Counted from the stretch's first letter, positions 8,135 through 17,754 are shown. The stretch is 35,506 nt of DNA from Pseudomarimonas arenosa (GCF_014841215.1 NZ_JACYTR010000049.1:1-35506), one strand, 5' to 3'. Program-made: numbers and translations. Notes: generated from the letters alone by a model not told the origin.

Positions 8135-9954
8135 TGAGTCTCAATCCTGTGATCGAGCGTGTAACCCGGCGCATTGCCGAACGCAGCCAGCCGCAGCGCG
8201 AGGACTATCTCAGGCGCATGCGTGCTGCCAAGGAGCGCAGTACAGCCCGTTCGCGCCTGAGCTGCGGCAACCTGGCGCATGCCTTCGCCGCCTCCGGCCC
8301 GGACAAGCCCGGTCTCAGCAGCCTGCGAGTGGCCAATCTCGGCATCGTCACCGCCTACAACGACATGCTGTCGGCGCATCAGCCGATGGAACACTACCCG
8401 ACCCTGATTCGTGCCGCAGCCCGTGCTGCGGGTGCCACCGCCCAGGTGGCGGGCGGCGTGCCGGCCATGTGCGATGGCGTGACCCAGGGCCGCGATGGCA
8501 TGGAGCTGTCGCTGTTCTCACGCGACACCATCGCTCTGGCCACCGCGGTATCGCTGTCGCATGAGGCATTCGACGCCGTGCTGCTGCTGGGCGTGTGCGA
8601 CAAGATCGTGCCCGGCTTGTTGATCGGCGCGTTAAGTTTCGGCCATCTGCCGGTGATCTTCGTGCCGGCCGGGCCAATGACCTCAGGCTTGCCGAACAAG
8701 GAAAAGGCTGCGGTGCGACAACGCTATGCCGAAGGCAAGGCAAGCCGCGACGAGCTGCTGGCTGCCGAGTCGGCCTCCTATCACGGCGCCGGCACCTGCA
8801 CCTTTTACGGCACGGCCAATTCCAACCAGATGCTGCTGGAAATGATGGGCCTGCACGTGCCCGGCACCGCCTTCGTCAATCCCGGTACTGCATTGCGCGA
8901 TGCCCTCACCGTGGCGGCGACCGAAACGGTGCTGCAGCACACCGCTCTTGGTCAGCAGTATCGGCCCTTGGCCGAAACATTGAACGAGAAGGCCATTGTC
9001 AATGCCATGGTCGGCCTGGCCGCAACAGGCGGTTCCACCAACCACGCGATTCACCTGGTGGCGGTGGCGCGGGCGGCAGGCCTGAGCATCGACTGGGACG
9101 ATCTCGACGAGCTGTCACGCGCCACACCATTGCTGGCCCGGGTCTATCCCAATGGCAGCGCCGACGTGAATCACTTCCACGCCGCCGGTGGCCTGGGTCT
9201 GGTAATGCGGGAGCTGCTCGATGTCGGCCTGCTGCATGCCGATATCGCCTGCGTGCACGGTGGTGATCTGCGCGCGCAGTCGCAGGAACCTCATCTCGAG
9301 GGCACCCAGCTGAAGTGGCGTGATCCTCCGGCGGAACCACTGGATAAGGACATCGTGCGTCTGGCTGCCGAACCGTTCGCCGTCGAGGGCGGATTGCGTC
9401 GGCTGCAAGGACGTCTCGGCCGGGCGGTGGTGAAAGTGTCGGCGGTGGCCGCCGAACATCAGCGTCTGGTGGCGCCGGCGAAGATCTTCGATTCTCAGGA
9501 TGCCTTGCTGGCGGCGTTCAAGGCCGGCGAACTGCTGGGTGATTTCGTTGCCGTGGTGCGTGGCCAGGGCCCGCGCGCCAATGGCATGCCGGAGCTGCAC
9601 AAGCTCACCCCAACCCTGTCGCTGTTGCAGGATCGTGGCCAGAAGGTGGCCTTGCTCACCGATGGCCGTATGTCGGGTGCCTCCGGCAAGGTGCTGGCGG
9701 CGATCCACCTGAGCCCCGAGGCCTTGTGCGGTGGGCCGATAGCCAAACTGCGCGAGGGCGATCGGATCATCATCGATGCGGTCGAGGGCATCGTTGACCT
9801 CGAGCTGGATGAGGCCGAGTGGCAGTCTCGTCAGCCGGTGAAACTGGATGTATCGGCCAGCCATCGCGGCCTGGGCCGCGAACTGTTCGGGCTGATGCGG
9901 CAGCAGGCTGGCAGTGCCGAGCAGGGCGCCTGCGCGCTGTTTGCCGAGGGTTGA
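8131..9954 (+). CDS. edd: Phosphogluconate dehydratase
   Basis: A 607-residue enzyme dehydrating 6-phosphogluconate to 2-keto-3-deoxy-6-phosphogluconate, the committed step of the Entner-Doudoroff pathway. It is of the IlvD/Edd family, which uses an oxygen-sensitive Fe-S cluster. Candidate cluster cysteines are Cys114 ([10 protein letters not shown]), Cys156 (GVCDKIVPG) and Cys223 ([14 protein letters not shown]), and [15 protein letters not shown] near the C-terminal part is a family signature. The length is normal. Two adjacent ATG codons (8131 and 8134) are possible starts; the first overlaps the pgl stop. The stop is 4 bp before the glk start. Confidence 0.97.
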   Translation: MMSLNPVIERVTRRIAERSQPQREDYLRRMRAAKERSTARSRLSCGNLAHAFAASGPDKPGLSSLRVANLGIVTAYNDMLSAHQPMEHYPTLIRAAARAAGATAQVAGGVPAMCDGVTQGRDGMELSLFSRDTIALATAVSLSHEAFDAVLLLGVCDKIVPGLLIGALSFGHLPVIFVPAGPMTSGLPNKEKAAVRQRYAEGKASRDELLAAESASYHGAGTCTFYGTANSNQMLLEMMGLHVPGTAFVNPGTALRDALTVAATETVLQHTALGQQYRPLAETLNEKAIVNAMVGLAATGGSTNHAIHLVAVARAAGLSIDWDDLDELSRATPLLARVYPNGSADVNHFHAAGGLGLVMRELLDVGLLHADIACVHGGDLRAQSQEPHLEGTQLKWRDPPAEPLDKDIVRLAAEPFAVEGGLRRLQGRLGRAVVKVSAVAAEHQRLVAPAKIFDSQDALLAAFKAGELLGDFVAVVRGQGPRANGMPELHKLTPTLSLLQDRGQKVALLTDGRMSGASGKVLAAIHLSPEALCGGPIAKLREGDRIIIDAVEGIVDLELDEAEWQSRQPVKLDVSASHRGLGRELFGLMRQQAGSAEQGACALFAEG

Positions 9955-9958
9955 GCGA

Positions 9959-10960
9959 ATGACGGCCAGGTTGGTGAACCCCGGCTTGGTTGCCGATATC
10001 GGTGGCACCAATGCCCGCTTTGGCCTCACCGACCTGGCCCGACCCGGGGCGGAGATTCTGTATCCGCGCAGCCTGCCCACTGCCGACTACGCCAGTCTGC
10101 AGCACGCAGCGCAGGCCTATCTGGCCGAGATCGATCAGCGTCCCCACTGTGCCGCGTTGGCCTTGGCCAGCCCGGTGCAGGGCGACGAGGTGCGCCTGAC
10201 CAATCGCGCCTGGTCGTTCAGTCAGGCGGAACTGCGTGCTGTGCTGGGCTTGGACTTCTTGCGCGTACTGAACGATTTCGGCGCGGTGGCAGCGGCGGTG
10301 CCGCATCTGTCGCAGCCGGATCGGAATACCTTGCATGGCGATTCGCAGGGCGGTCTGCAGGGCCCGGTCAGCGTGCTCGGACCGGGCACCGGGCTCGGTG
10401 TGGCCTTGTTGGTGGGCAGCGATGATCACTGGCAAGTGGTGGAAACCGAGGGCGGTCACGTCAGTTTCGCCCCGCTGGGCGAGGAAGAGCTGTGCATCGA
10501 TCGCTGGATCAGCGCGCGCTTTGGCCGCACCTCGAACGAGCGCCTGCTGTGCGGCCAGGGTCTGTCGTACATCCATGCCGCGCTATCCGGTGAAGAGGCC
10601 GGACGCCCCTTGGGCAAGCCACATCCGCTGCGCGATCCGGCCGATATCGTGGCCGCCGCGCTCGATGGCCACGACCTGCTGGCGCGTCGAACCCTGGCTC
10701 GATTCTGCGCCGTGCTGGGCAGCGTGGCCGGCGATACCGCACTGATGCATGGCGCACGCACGGTGATGATTGCCGGCGGCATCGTGCCGCGCTTCGTGCC
10801 GTTCCTGCGATCCAGCGCGTTTCGCGAGCGTTTCTTGGCCAAGGGGCGTTTCGCCGCCTATCTGGAGTCGGTGGCCATCCATGTGATCACGCATCCCAAT
10901 CCCGGTTTGCTGGGCGCGGCGGTCACCCTGCATCAAATCTGCAAGGAGGGAATGGCATGA
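9959..10960 (+). CDS. glk: Glucokinase
   Basis: A 333-residue ATP-dependent glucokinase of the E. coli Glk type rather than the ROK type, phosphorylating cytoplasmic glucose to glucose-6-phosphate. The phosphate-binding motif VADIGGTNARFG is at residues 11-22. Further on are LNDFGAVAAAVPHL with the catalytic Asp, LGPGTGLGVALL, and the sugar-binding VETEGGHVSFAP. The frame is open back to 9914, but the ATG at 9959 gives the standard N-terminus and follows the edd stop by 4 bp. Its place in the operon links free glucose, for example from maltodextrin breakdown, to the ED enzymes. The stop overlaps the eda start (ATGA). Confidence 0.96.
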   Translation: MTARLVNPGLVADIGGTNARFGLTDLARPGAEILYPRSLPTADYASLQHAAQAYLAEIDQRPHCAALALASPVQGDEVRLTNRAWSFSQAELRAVLGLDFLRVLNDFGAVAAAVPHLSQPDRNTLHGDSQGGLQGPVSVLGPGTGLGVALLVGSDDHWQVVETEGGHVSFAPLGEEELCIDRWISARFGRTSNERLLCGQGLSYIHAALSGEEAGRPLGKPHPLRDPADIVAAALDGHDLLARRTLARFCAVLGSVAGDTALMHGARTVMIAGGIVPRFVPFLRSSAFRERFLAKGRFAAYLESVAIHVITHPNPGLLGAAVTLHQICKEGMA

Positions 10961-11610
10961 GTCGTTGGACAATCGAAGCACGCGCAGCGGCGGTTGATGG
11001 TGTGTTCGCTCGCGCCCCGGTAGTGCCGGTCATCAGCATCGCCAGGCTGGAACAGGCGGTTCCACTGGCGCGCTGCCTGGTCGAGGCCGGTCTGCCGGTG
11101 TTGGAGATCACCCTGCGCACCGACGTCGCGATGGCTGCCATTCGCGCCATCGTCGCCGAGGTGCCGGATGCCTGTGTCGGTGCTGGTACCGTGCTGAATG
11201 GCGTCGACCTGGAAAACGTGGCCGAAGAAGGTGCCGAATTTGCCATCGCGCCCGGTGCCACCGAGCGGCTCTACGACGCGGCGGAACTGGCTGCGGTGCC
11301 GCTGATTCCGGCGATTGCCAGCGCCAGCGAACTGATGCGCGGCCTGGAGCGTGGCCATCGCCGGTTCAAGTTCTTTCCCGCCGAGGCGGCCGGCGGCGTG
11401 GCTGCGCTGAAGAGCCTGGCCGGCCCGTTTCCACAGGCGAAGTTCTGCCCCACCGGTGGCATTGATCTGGCCAAGGCGCCGAGTTATCTCGCCCTGTCCA
11501 ACGTGGTCACCATTGGTGGCTCCTGGATGCTGCCCAGTGAGGCGTTGGCCAACGGCGACTATGCCGCGATTGGCCGCTTGGCGGCAGAGGCGGCGAAGCT
11601 ACGCGGCTAG
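10957..11610 (+). CDS. eda: 2-keto-3-deoxy-6-phosphogluconate aldolase
   Basis: A 217-residue class I aldolase cleaving KDPG to pyruvate and glyceraldehyde-3-phosphate, the last step of the Entner-Doudoroff pathway. Glu50 in LEITLRT is the conserved acid/base residue, and Lys138 in FKFFPAEAAGG is the Schiff-base lysine. GAGTVL near 76-81 and FCPTGGI in the C-terminal part are phosphate-binding segments. The length matches the family (about 210). The ATG overlaps the glk stop by 4 bp. It is the last metabolic gene of the operon; a hairpin follows at 11621-11646 and then the LacI-family regulator. Confidence 0.96.
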   Translation: MSRWTIEARAAAVDGVFARAPVVPVISIARLEQAVPLARCLVEAGLPVLEITLRTDVAMAAIRAIVAEVPDACVGAGTVLNGVDLENVAEEGAEFAIAPGATERLYDAAELAAVPLIPAIASASELMRGLERGHRRFKFFPAEAAGGVAALKSLAGPFPQAKFCPTGGIDLAKAPSYLALSNVVTIGGSWMLPSEALANGDYAAIGRLAAEAAKLRG

Positions 11611-11620
11611 GTTGTCCGCT

Positions 11621-11646
11621 CCCCTTTCGAGCCTGGCTCGAAGGGG
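11621..11646 (+). terminator. Hairpin at the end of the ED operon
   Basis: CCCCTTTCGAGC pairs with GCTCGAAGGGG around a CTG loop, with one extra T bulged in the left arm. It starts 10 bases after the eda stop. There is no T-run after it, so it may be a weak terminator, an attenuator or an mRNA-stabilising end rather than a strong stop before the regulator gene. Confidence 0.4.
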
Positions 11647-11770
11647 CAGGGCGCGAAGCCGATCTTGCTGCGCCGCAACATGCAACGCTCTGGACCCGAG
11701 GGCCGAACCTATGCGAAAAGAACGAATTCGTTGGAGTTCATCTCCCGGCTATGCAGGGCGGCAGCGACGC

Positions 11771-12796
11771 ATGAAAGGCAAACCGACTTCGTTCGATATC
11801 GCGTATCGAGCCGGAGTGTCGCAGTCCACCGTGTCGAGGGCGCTGCGCGGCAGTCCGCTGGTCAGCCCGGAAACCCGCAAGCGGATTCAGGAGATCGCCA
11901 AGGAGATCAACTACAAGGTCGACAAGAACGCCTCGAATCTGCGTCGCCAGCATTCGGTGACCCTGGCCCTGTTGCTGTTCGAAGATCCGACCACCGATGA
12001 CTCGCTGATCAATCCGTTTTTCTTGTCGATGCTGGGCTCGATCACCCGCGCCTGTGCCCGGCATGGTTACGACCTGCTGGTCTCGTTCCAGCAGCTGAGC
12101 GACGACTGGCACGCCGACTACCAGGACAGCCACAAGGCCGATGGCCTGATCCTGCTCGGCTACGGTGACTACGTAAAGGCCAAGCCGAAGCTGCAGAAAC
12201 TGGTCGAACAAGGCACCAAGTTCGTTCGCTGGGGTTCGTTGGTGCCCGGGCAGTCGGAGCTGTCGGTGGGTTGTGACAATGTCCAGGGAGGGCGTTCCAT
12301 CACTGAACACCTGCTTTCGCTGGGTCGCCGCCGCATCGGGTTTATCGGCAATGTGTCGGAAGGCAGCCCGGAATTTGCCGATCGCTACCGCGGACACGCC
12401 GAAGCCTTGAAGAGGGCCAAGATCAAGCTCGACCCCATGCTGCAGATCGATGCCGTGGATTCCACCGAACAGGTCGGTTACCAAGCCGCGCAGACTCTGT
12501 TGGCCAGCGGGCAGCGCTTTGATGCAATCTTTGCTGCCAGTGATTTGCTGGCCATCGGCGCCCTGCGTGCCCTGGCCGAAGCGGGGTTGGCTGTACCGCA
12601 GCAGGTCAGCGTGGTCGGCTTCGACAATATCCCGATTTCGAACTATTCGATTCCGCCACTGACCACGGTGTCGCAGGACACCACCCGAGCGGGGGAAGTC
12701 CTGGTGGAGTCAGTGCTCAATCTGATTCGTGAAGAAGCGGCCGAAAACAAGGTGCTGCCGGCGCAGGTGGTGGTGAGGAAATCCTGCGGTGCATAG
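11771..12796 (+). CDS. LacI-family transcriptional regulator, probable maltodextrin/ED regulator
   Basis: A 341-residue LacI/GalR-family regulator. The N-terminal helix-turn-helix is at about residues 5-27 (FDIAYRAGVSQSTVSRALRG), followed by VSPETRKRIQEIAKEINY and the hinge segment KNASNLRR. The remainder is a periplasmic-binding-protein-like effector domain, with VVGFDNIPIS and TTVSQDT near the C-terminus. The chosen ATG puts the helix-turn-helix at the usual distance from the N-terminus; an in-frame ATG at 11711 would add 20 residues and has a GAGGG upstream. It directly follows the ED operon. As the only LacI-type regulator in the window, it is the natural candidate to bind the CATACGTAT palindromes near 16414, 21324 and 24092. 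MalI of Caulobacter, which represses the maltodextrin receptor gene malA, is a known precedent. The effector is not shown by the sequence. Confidence 0.92.
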   Translation: MKGKPTSFDIAYRAGVSQSTVSRALRGSPLVSPETRKRIQEIAKEINYKVDKNASNLRRQHSVTLALLLFEDPTTDDSLINPFFLSMLGSITRACARHGYDLLVSFQQLSDDWHADYQDSHKADGLILLGYGDYVKAKPKLQKLVEQGTKFVRWGSLVPGQSELSVGCDNVQGGRSITEHLLSLGRRRIGFIGNVSEGSPEFADRYRGHAEALKRAKIKLDPMLQIDAVDSTEQVGYQAAQTLLASGQRFDAIFAASDLLAIGALRALAEAGLAVPQQVSVVGFDNIPISNYSIPPLTTVSQDTTRAGEVLVESVLNLIREEAAENKVLPAQVVVRKSCGA

Positions 12797-12817
12797 TTTC
12801 AGATAGGGGCCTAGGAA

Positions 12818-13279
12818 ATGTTCTCGTGTGGTCAACAGCGCGTCTGGCTCGCTCTACTGTGCCTGCTTCTGTCTTTTGCTTCCCTATCTGCCAGAGCACA
12901 GTCGCTATCCTTTTCAAGCGACTCTGACGGTAACTACTACGCCACGCTGTCAATGAACGCGAGCCCGTGCCTCCTGGTTCCCACCCAGCCGACTTCAATC
13001 TCAGTCTCAGGCTGGCTAGTGACTATTCAAGCTCCTGCGTACCCATCAGTTCCGTGTAGTCCATTGCCTCCTCCCTGGCCCGAGTTTAGAGCCACCGCAC
13101 CGCTCGGGAAGCTAGGCCCCGGCAACTATTCTGTGACCTGGTCACAACCCAACGGGTTCGTAGCAACCGGCACTTTGAGCGTGCCCCAAATTGTGCCCCT
13201 GGCTTCGCCTTGGGTCTTTTTCTTGCTTGTTCTTTCCATTCTGGTAGCGAGTAGGGTGGCAGTGTCGCCCACCACGTGA
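12818..13279 (+). CDS. Small exported protein with IPTL-CTERM-like tail
   Basis: A 153-residue protein of unknown function. Residues 1-27 are a signal peptide (positive start, LALLCLLLSF core, ARA cleavage site). The mature part has two cysteines (51 and 80) that could form a disulfide, a Pro-rich segment (SPLPPPWP) and PGNYSVTW near 101-108. The C-terminal 30 residues begin VPLASPW (126-132) and continue as a membrane segment, resembling the IPTL-CTERM sorting tail, where IPTLSPW-type motifs precede a helix; the final basic cluster is weak. AGGAA precedes the ATG. Base composition is visibly less GC-rich than the neighbouring genes, which suggests recent acquisition or relaxed selection. The stop is 3 bp from the convergent amylase stop. 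Confidence 0.65.
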   Translation: MFSCGQQRVWLALLCLLLSFASLSARAQSLSFSSDSDGNYYATLSMNASPCLLVPTQPTSISVSGWLVTIQAPAYPSVPCSPLPPPWPEFRATAPLGKLGPGNYSVTWSQPNGFVATGTLSVPQIVPLASPWVFFLLVLSILVASRVAVSPTT

Positions 13280-13282
13280 GGG

Positions 13283-14974
13283 TCATCGCATCACGTTGCG
13301 CGCCATCAATGTATCGAGCTGCGCGCGCAGGGTGGGGGCGCTGATTGGCGAATCGCTAAGCCACACCGCCACGCCGTGCGCCGGAACCTCGACCGATGTG
13401 CTGACGTTGAGCGATTCGCCGCTGAAACCTTCGCGCCAGGCAATCGCCTGCAGATCTGCTGTTAGCGCATAACTCAGGGCTTGATCACCCTTGTTCAATA
13501 CTACCAATGCCGTCTGCGATGTGCCCTGGTACTGGTACACGCGTAGGAAAGCGGCGAGATCCCCCTTGAACTCAAGGTTCAACTGCAAGCCGCGCTGCAG
13601 GGCAATCGACTGGCCGCGCAGGTGGGCAATGCGGCCAAGCGCGGAACGAATGGGGTGCTCCCGGGCCTGCTCGATGCCTTCGCTGCCAAAGTAGTTGCGG
13701 TTGCCGGCGTGCTCGGCCTTGCCGCGCATGAAACCCATCTCCGAGCCGTAGTAGATCACCGGAATACCGCGTGCGGTAAACAGCAGGTTGTGGGCGTCGA
13801 TGAAACCTGCGTCGCTGGTCTTGATGCGTGGCATGTCATGGTTGTCGTAGAACGTGGTCAGCTCATACGGGTTCTGGAACGGGCTGGCGTCCAGGCCAAA
13901 GGCTGCTCCGATCTGAGCGAAGTCGCCGTCGTTCTCGAATACGTCCTGTACCGCTTTCTTCAGCGGAAAGTCGAGCAGGCTGTAACTGCCATTTTCCGGC
14001 CAGGTGAACGGTGCGATGGTCGCCGCATCGTAGTTGAAGGCCTCGCCAAACATGAAGAAGTCCGGATGCCTGGCGCGAATGCGGTCGGCAAACGCTTTCC
14101 AGAACGCGTAGGGCTGGTGGCGAATGGTATCGACGCGAAAAGCGTGAGCGCCCTGCTCGATCCACTGCAGGTTGGCATCGACCAGGTAGTCCAGAACCGC
14201 TGGATGGTCGGCATTGAGATCGGCCAGCTGGGCCAGGTCGGGCTTGGTGTTGTACCAGGCATGCAGCGGATTGTTCGCGGGATCGAGTTGCTCAGGAGGG
14301 AGGTTCTGATGGTCGGCCAGCACGCTGCCATCGGCGCTCAGCAGCTGACCAAAGCCGGGCTGGGTCTCGGTCATCGTGTAGCCGGGCGAGCTGTGATTGC
14401 CGACGATATCGAGCACCGTCTTCAGGCCCTTGGCTTGCAGGCCCCGGGTGAGCTCAGCAAAGCCCAGGCCTGGGCTGGGCAGATGCTCATCAACGGCGAA
14501 GAAATTGAGTCCCCAATAGCCGTGATAGCCCGATTTGCCGCGATCGGTGAGAAAGGATGTGCAGGTGATCTCATCGCCGCCGGTGAAGGCCTGATCCGGA
14601 TTGTCGACGATCGGCGTGATCCAGACCGCGGTAAACCCCATTTCGCGGATGTAGTCGGCGTTGTCGAGAAGGCCTTTGAAATCGCCGCCGAGGTAGCCGA
14701 TATTGGCTTGCACACCATCATCGGCGCAGGCCGGAAGCGGAATGTCGAAGGTCGGATGTTCGCCGCCCTGGTCGCGTTGATCATTCTCCGGGTCGCCGTT
14801 GACGAAGCGATCGGTGACCACGAAATACACCGCTTCGCTGGCGAATGGCGTCAGGGTGCCATAGTAGTCTGGCGTCTCTATGCCGGGCGGGCTGGGCGGC
14901 GCAGATTGACCGCAACCTGCCAGCACGACAGCGCAGGACAGGGTCAGTAAGGTTTGGCGAAACAAAGTGTTCAT
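13283..14974 (-). CDS. GH13 alpha-amylase-type lipoprotein
   Basis: A 563-residue glycoside hydrolase family 13 enzyme acting on alpha-1,4-glucans. A lipoprotein signal ends LAGC with Cys21 as the lipidation site, so it should be anchored in the periplasm or on the cell surface. The four GH13 regions are present: DIVGNH (189-194), AFRVDTIRH with nucleophile Asp282, FGEAF with acid/base Glu311, and FYDNHD with Asp380. A C-terminal beta-domain follows. The arrangement resembles the amylase/cyclomaltodextrin-glucanotransferase-like branch, but product specificity cannot be read. The ATG overlaps the stop of the upstream MFS gene by 4 bp, so the two are translationally coupled under the operator at 16414. 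Confidence 0.93.
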   Translation of the reverse strand: MNTLFRQTLLTLSCAVVLAGCGQSAPPSPPGIETPDYYGTLTPFASEAVYFVVTDRFVNGDPENDQRDQGGEHPTFDIPLPACADDGVQANIGYLGGDFKGLLDNADYIREMGFTAVWITPIVDNPDQAFTGGDEITCTSFLTDRGKSGYHGYWGLNFFAVDEHLPSPGLGFAELTRGLQAKGLKTVLDIVGNHSSPGYTMTETQPGFGQLLSADGSVLADHQNLPPEQLDPANNPLHAWYNTKPDLAQLADLNADHPAVLDYLVDANLQWIEQGAHAFRVDTIRHQPYAFWKAFADRIRARHPDFFMFGEAFNYDAATIAPFTWPENGSYSLLDFPLKKAVQDVFENDGDFAQIGAAFGLDASPFQNPYELTTFYDNHDMPRIKTSDAGFIDAHNLLFTARGIPVIYYGSEMGFMRGKAEHAGNRNYFGSEGIEQAREHPIRSALGRIAHLRGQSIALQRGLQLNLEFKGDLAAFLRVYQYQGTSQTALVVLNKGDQALSYALTADLQAIAWREGFSGESLNVSTSVEVPAHGVAVWLSDSPISAPTLRAQLDTLMARNVMR

Positions 14975-16308
14975 GCCAGGCGCTCCTGTGCTGCACTGGT
15001 CGTAGGTTGCAATCGCACGCGCAAGGTCAGCAGGGCTGCCAGAACCATGGCGCCGCCGCCGGACATCACCACATACAGCGAATCAGCATCCGGCATGAGC
15101 TCCATCAGCTTGCCGAGTCCGAGCGAGATGGCGATCTGCGGCAGAACGATAAAGAAGTTGAACACACCCATGTAGAAGCCCATCTTCGCCGGTGGCAGGC
15201 AGTTCGACAGCATGGCGTAGGGCATCGACAGTATCGATGCCCAGGCAATGCCGACGCCTACCATCGATAGCAGCAGCCAGTGTTGATCCTGGATCAGCGC
15301 CACCGACAACAGGCCAGCGCCCCCGAGCAGCAGTGAAACGATATGCAAAGTTCGGGCGGAATAGCGCTGGGCCAAGCCCAACAGCAAAAAAGCAAACACG
15401 AAACAGACGCCGTTGTAGACCGAGAAGCAGACCCCGGTCCACTGGCCGGCCTGCGAGACCAGATCGGCATAGTTGTCGCTACCCTTGACCGCGCCGAATA
15501 CATGTTTGGCGATTGCCGGCGAGAAGCAGATCCACATACAGAACAGGCCCATCCAGGTGAAGAACTGCACGGCGGCCAACTGGCGCATGGTCTGCGGCAT
15601 GCTGTTCAGACCATGGACGAACTCGCTAAGGAACCCCGACACACCCCGATGCTCGGCCTTCATGCGTTCGAAGGCAGCCATATCAGGCGGCGGCGCTTCC
15701 GGCGTTGACAGCACGGTCCACAGCACAGCCAGCAAGAAGGCCGCAGCACCGATGTAGAAGGCATAGCTGACCGCCGGTGGAATGGTGCCGGGAGCGGACG
15801 TGCCAGCGACTCCGAAGTAATTGGTTAAGAGGTAGGGAAGGGCGGATGACAGCACCGCGCCAAGCCCGATGAACACACTTTGCACGGCAAAGCCCTGAGT
15901 ACGTTGCTGCTGCGGCAATTTGTCGGCAACAAAGGCGCGGAACGGCTCCATCGAAATGTTGACTGAGGCATCCAGAATCCACAGCAGGCCAGCGGCCATC
16001 CAAAGCGTGCTGGAACTGGGCATGAAGACCAGGGCCAAGGAGGCCAGAATGGCCCCGACCAGGAAGTAGGGACGTCGTCGCCCCAGCCGATTCCAGGTGC
16101 GGTCGCTCATGTAGCCGATGATCGGCTGGACCAGCAGACCGGTGACCGGGGCAGCCAGCCACAGGATCGGCAACTCGGACTCTTCAGCCCCCAGCATCTG
16201 GTAGATCGCCGACATGTTGGCCATCTGTAAGCCCCAGCCAAACTGGATGCCCAGAAAACCAAACGACATGTTCCAGATCTGCCAGAACGACAGGCGCGGC
16301 TGATTCAT
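14971..16308 (-). CDS. MFS sugar transporter, likely maltose/maltodextrin or glucose
   Basis: A 445-residue inner-membrane transporter with about 12 hydrophobic segments. The N-terminal helix contains FGIQFGWGLQMANMSAIY-like residues (the run from about 17 to 36), and the loop between helices 2 and 3 has GYMSDRTWNRLGRRRPY (65-81), the MFS signature in the form found in SUT/GPH-like sucrose and maltose transporters. The ATG at 16308 is preceded by GAGGGAGC at good spacing; the frame opens earlier at a TTG without such support. It is the first gene of a two-gene operon with the GH13 amylase, under a LacI-type palindrome 106 bp upstream. By context it imports maltose, short maltodextrins or glucose by proton symport. 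Confidence 0.9.
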   Translation of the reverse strand: MNQPRLSFWQIWNMSFGFLGIQFGWGLQMANMSAIYQMLGAEESELPILWLAAPVTGLLVQPIIGYMSDRTWNRLGRRRPYFLVGAILASLALVFMPSSSTLWMAAGLLWILDASVNISMEPFRAFVADKLPQQQRTQGFAVQSVFIGLGAVLSSALPYLLTNYFGVAGTSAPGTIPPAVSYAFYIGAAAFLLAVLWTVLSTPEAPPPDMAAFERMKAEHRGVSGFLSEFVHGLNSMPQTMRQLAAVQFFTWMGLFCMWICFSPAIAKHVFGAVKGSDNYADLVSQAGQWTGVCFSVYNGVCFVFAFLLLGLAQRYSARTLHIVSLLLGGAGLLSVALIQDQHWLLLSMVGVGIAWASILSMPYAMLSNCLPPAKMGFYMGVFNFFIVLPQIAISLGLGKLMELMPDADSLYVVMSGGGAMVLAALLTLRVRLQPTTSAAQERLA

Positions 16309-16413
16309 CGATTGCTCCCTCAAAAGCCTGGCCGACCATCAGCGAATCTATGCTCGCATGCGCGCTCGGCAACACCGCATGGTAGGCCCTGCGGAAAGCA
16401 CAGGCCAACGCGG

Positions 16414-16427
16414 TGCATACGTATTCA
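16414..16427. promoter_or_regulatory. LacI-type operator upstream of the MFS-amylase operon
   Basis: TGCATACGTATTCA, a palindrome around a central CG with one mismatch (TGCA against TTCA at the ends). It lies 106 bp upstream of the MFS start codon in a gap of about 215 bp that has no gene. The identical 14-mer occurs at 21324-21337. Binding by the LacI protein at 11771 is inference. Confidence 0.75.
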
Positions 16428-16524
16428 GACCGGTTGAAGCGGAGACTTCCAGGGAATCCCCGATCAAGTTCAGAGATTCCGGCGCTGCGAGGATGCAGCG
16501 CCGCGATCAACAAGCTGACGGCTG

Positions 16525-17754
16525 CTAGAGGTCGGCCGAGGCGGGTGTGGCAGCGGCCTGCGCCGGTGAGGCGGACAACCATCGGCGCAGGCGTGGCGCC
16601 ACCATCGGTACGGTCAGCATGGTGCTGGCGATGGCCATCAGTAACAGGGCGGTGAAGGTCTCATTGCTGATGATGCGCTTGTCGAGCAGGATGTTGGCGA
16701 ACACGATCATGATCAGCGCCTTGGTCTGCAGCAGCCAGCCGATGGTCCAGGCCTCGCCCTTTGGCCAGCGCAGCCAGCGCCCGGCCAAGGCGACGCCGGC
16801 CAGTTTGCCGACCACCGCGGCAAGCAGGAACAATGCCGCCGCGATGAACACGGCTGAGCCGCCGATATCCCAAGAGGTGCGCAGGCCGGTGGAAAGAAAG
16901 AATACCGGCATGATCACCAACAGCAGATGGTGGCGCAGCAGATCCATGTGTGCTTGCTTGAACCAGTGACTATCCAGCACAACGCCAGCGAGAAACGCGC
17001 CGACCATGAAGTGCAGTCCCGCCCAATCGGCGGTGAAGCCGCAGGCGGACAGCCAGACCAGGGAGATGTACCAACGGTCGCTCTCAGGCAAGCGACGCAT
17101 CAGCCGTCGCAGCAGCCAGGCGGCGAGTAGAAAGCCGACGAAGAAACTGACTTGGCGACCGAGACGATCCCAGTCGGTCAGGATCACCGCCAGCATCCCC
17201 CAGACCGCGATATCGTCCAGGCTGGCGTAGCGCAACACGCGCTGGCCCAGTGGCAGCCGCAGAATCGAGAGCTTTTCCATCAGGATCAGCAGAATCGGCA
17301 GCGCGGTGACTGAACAGGCCATTCCGATGCCTGCCACGAATTGCCAGGAATGCGCCTCGCTGCCGATCCAGCCCGGCTGCCAGCCCAGCAAGAACAGCCC
17401 AACGCCAGCGCCGAGCATCCAGGGGGTGAGCAGGGCAAATCCTGCGGTGACGCCGCTCTCGACCCTATGGCGCCAGGCCAGATGAACATCGAGTTCAATC
17501 CCGGCTATCCAGACGAACAACATCACCGCCCACCAGGCAATGCCGTTCAGCGCCTGCACCACCTCCGGGTTGAAAACAAATTGGTAGTAATCGGGAAACG
17601 CCGCACCGAGCACGCCGGGACCGAGCAGAATCCCGGTGATGATCTGTACCACCACCAGCGGTGCGAAGTACTCGGTGCGCCCCAGCCGCCAGATCAGATA
17701 GGGCAGGGCCAGGATTACGCACATGGCGATCAGAAAGATCTCAGTGGTGGTCAT
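16525..17754 (-). CDS. Cation/proton antiporter, CPA2-type
   Basis: A 409-residue inner-membrane protein with about 12 hydrophobic segments, of the Na+/H+ (or K+/H+) exchanger superfamily. Family features include the LGPGVLG motif after the second helix (about 45-51), FVWIAGIELD near 80-89, the ASLDDIAVWGM segment in the middle with a paired Asp likely in ion binding, and MPVFFLSTGLR in the second half. It ends in a short Ala/Pro-rich tail without the RCK/TrkA domains found in many CPA2 proteins. It lies upstream of the MFS gene on the same strand, with the operator at 16414 between them. It has no clear link to sugar use; ion or pH homeostasis is the likely role. Confidence 0.87.
   Translation of the reverse strand: MTTTEIFLIAMCVILALPYLIWRLGRTEYFAPLVVVQIITGILLGPGVLGAAFPDYYQFVFNPEVVQALNGIAWWAVMLFVWIAGIELDVHLAWRHRVESGVTAGFALLTPWMLGAGVGLFLLGWQPGWIGSEAHSWQFVAGIGMACSVTALPILLILMEKLSILRLPLGQRVLRYASLDDIAVWGMLAVILTDWDRLGRQVSFFVGFLLAAWLLRRLMRRLPESDRWYISLVWLSACGFTADWAGLHFMVGAFLAGVVLDSHWFKQAHMDLLRHHLLLVIMPVFFLSTGLRTSWDIGGSAVFIAAALFLLAAVVGKLAGVALAGRWLRWPKGEAWTIGWLLQTKALIMIVFANILLDKRIISNETFTALLLMAIASTMLTVPMVAPRLRRWLSASPAQAAATPASADL

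Noticed and set aside
13622-14950. Open frame of 442 codons on the plus strand opposite the amylase gene
   Set aside because: The minus-strand frame carries all four GH13 regions and a lipobox; the plus-strand product shows no recognisable motif.
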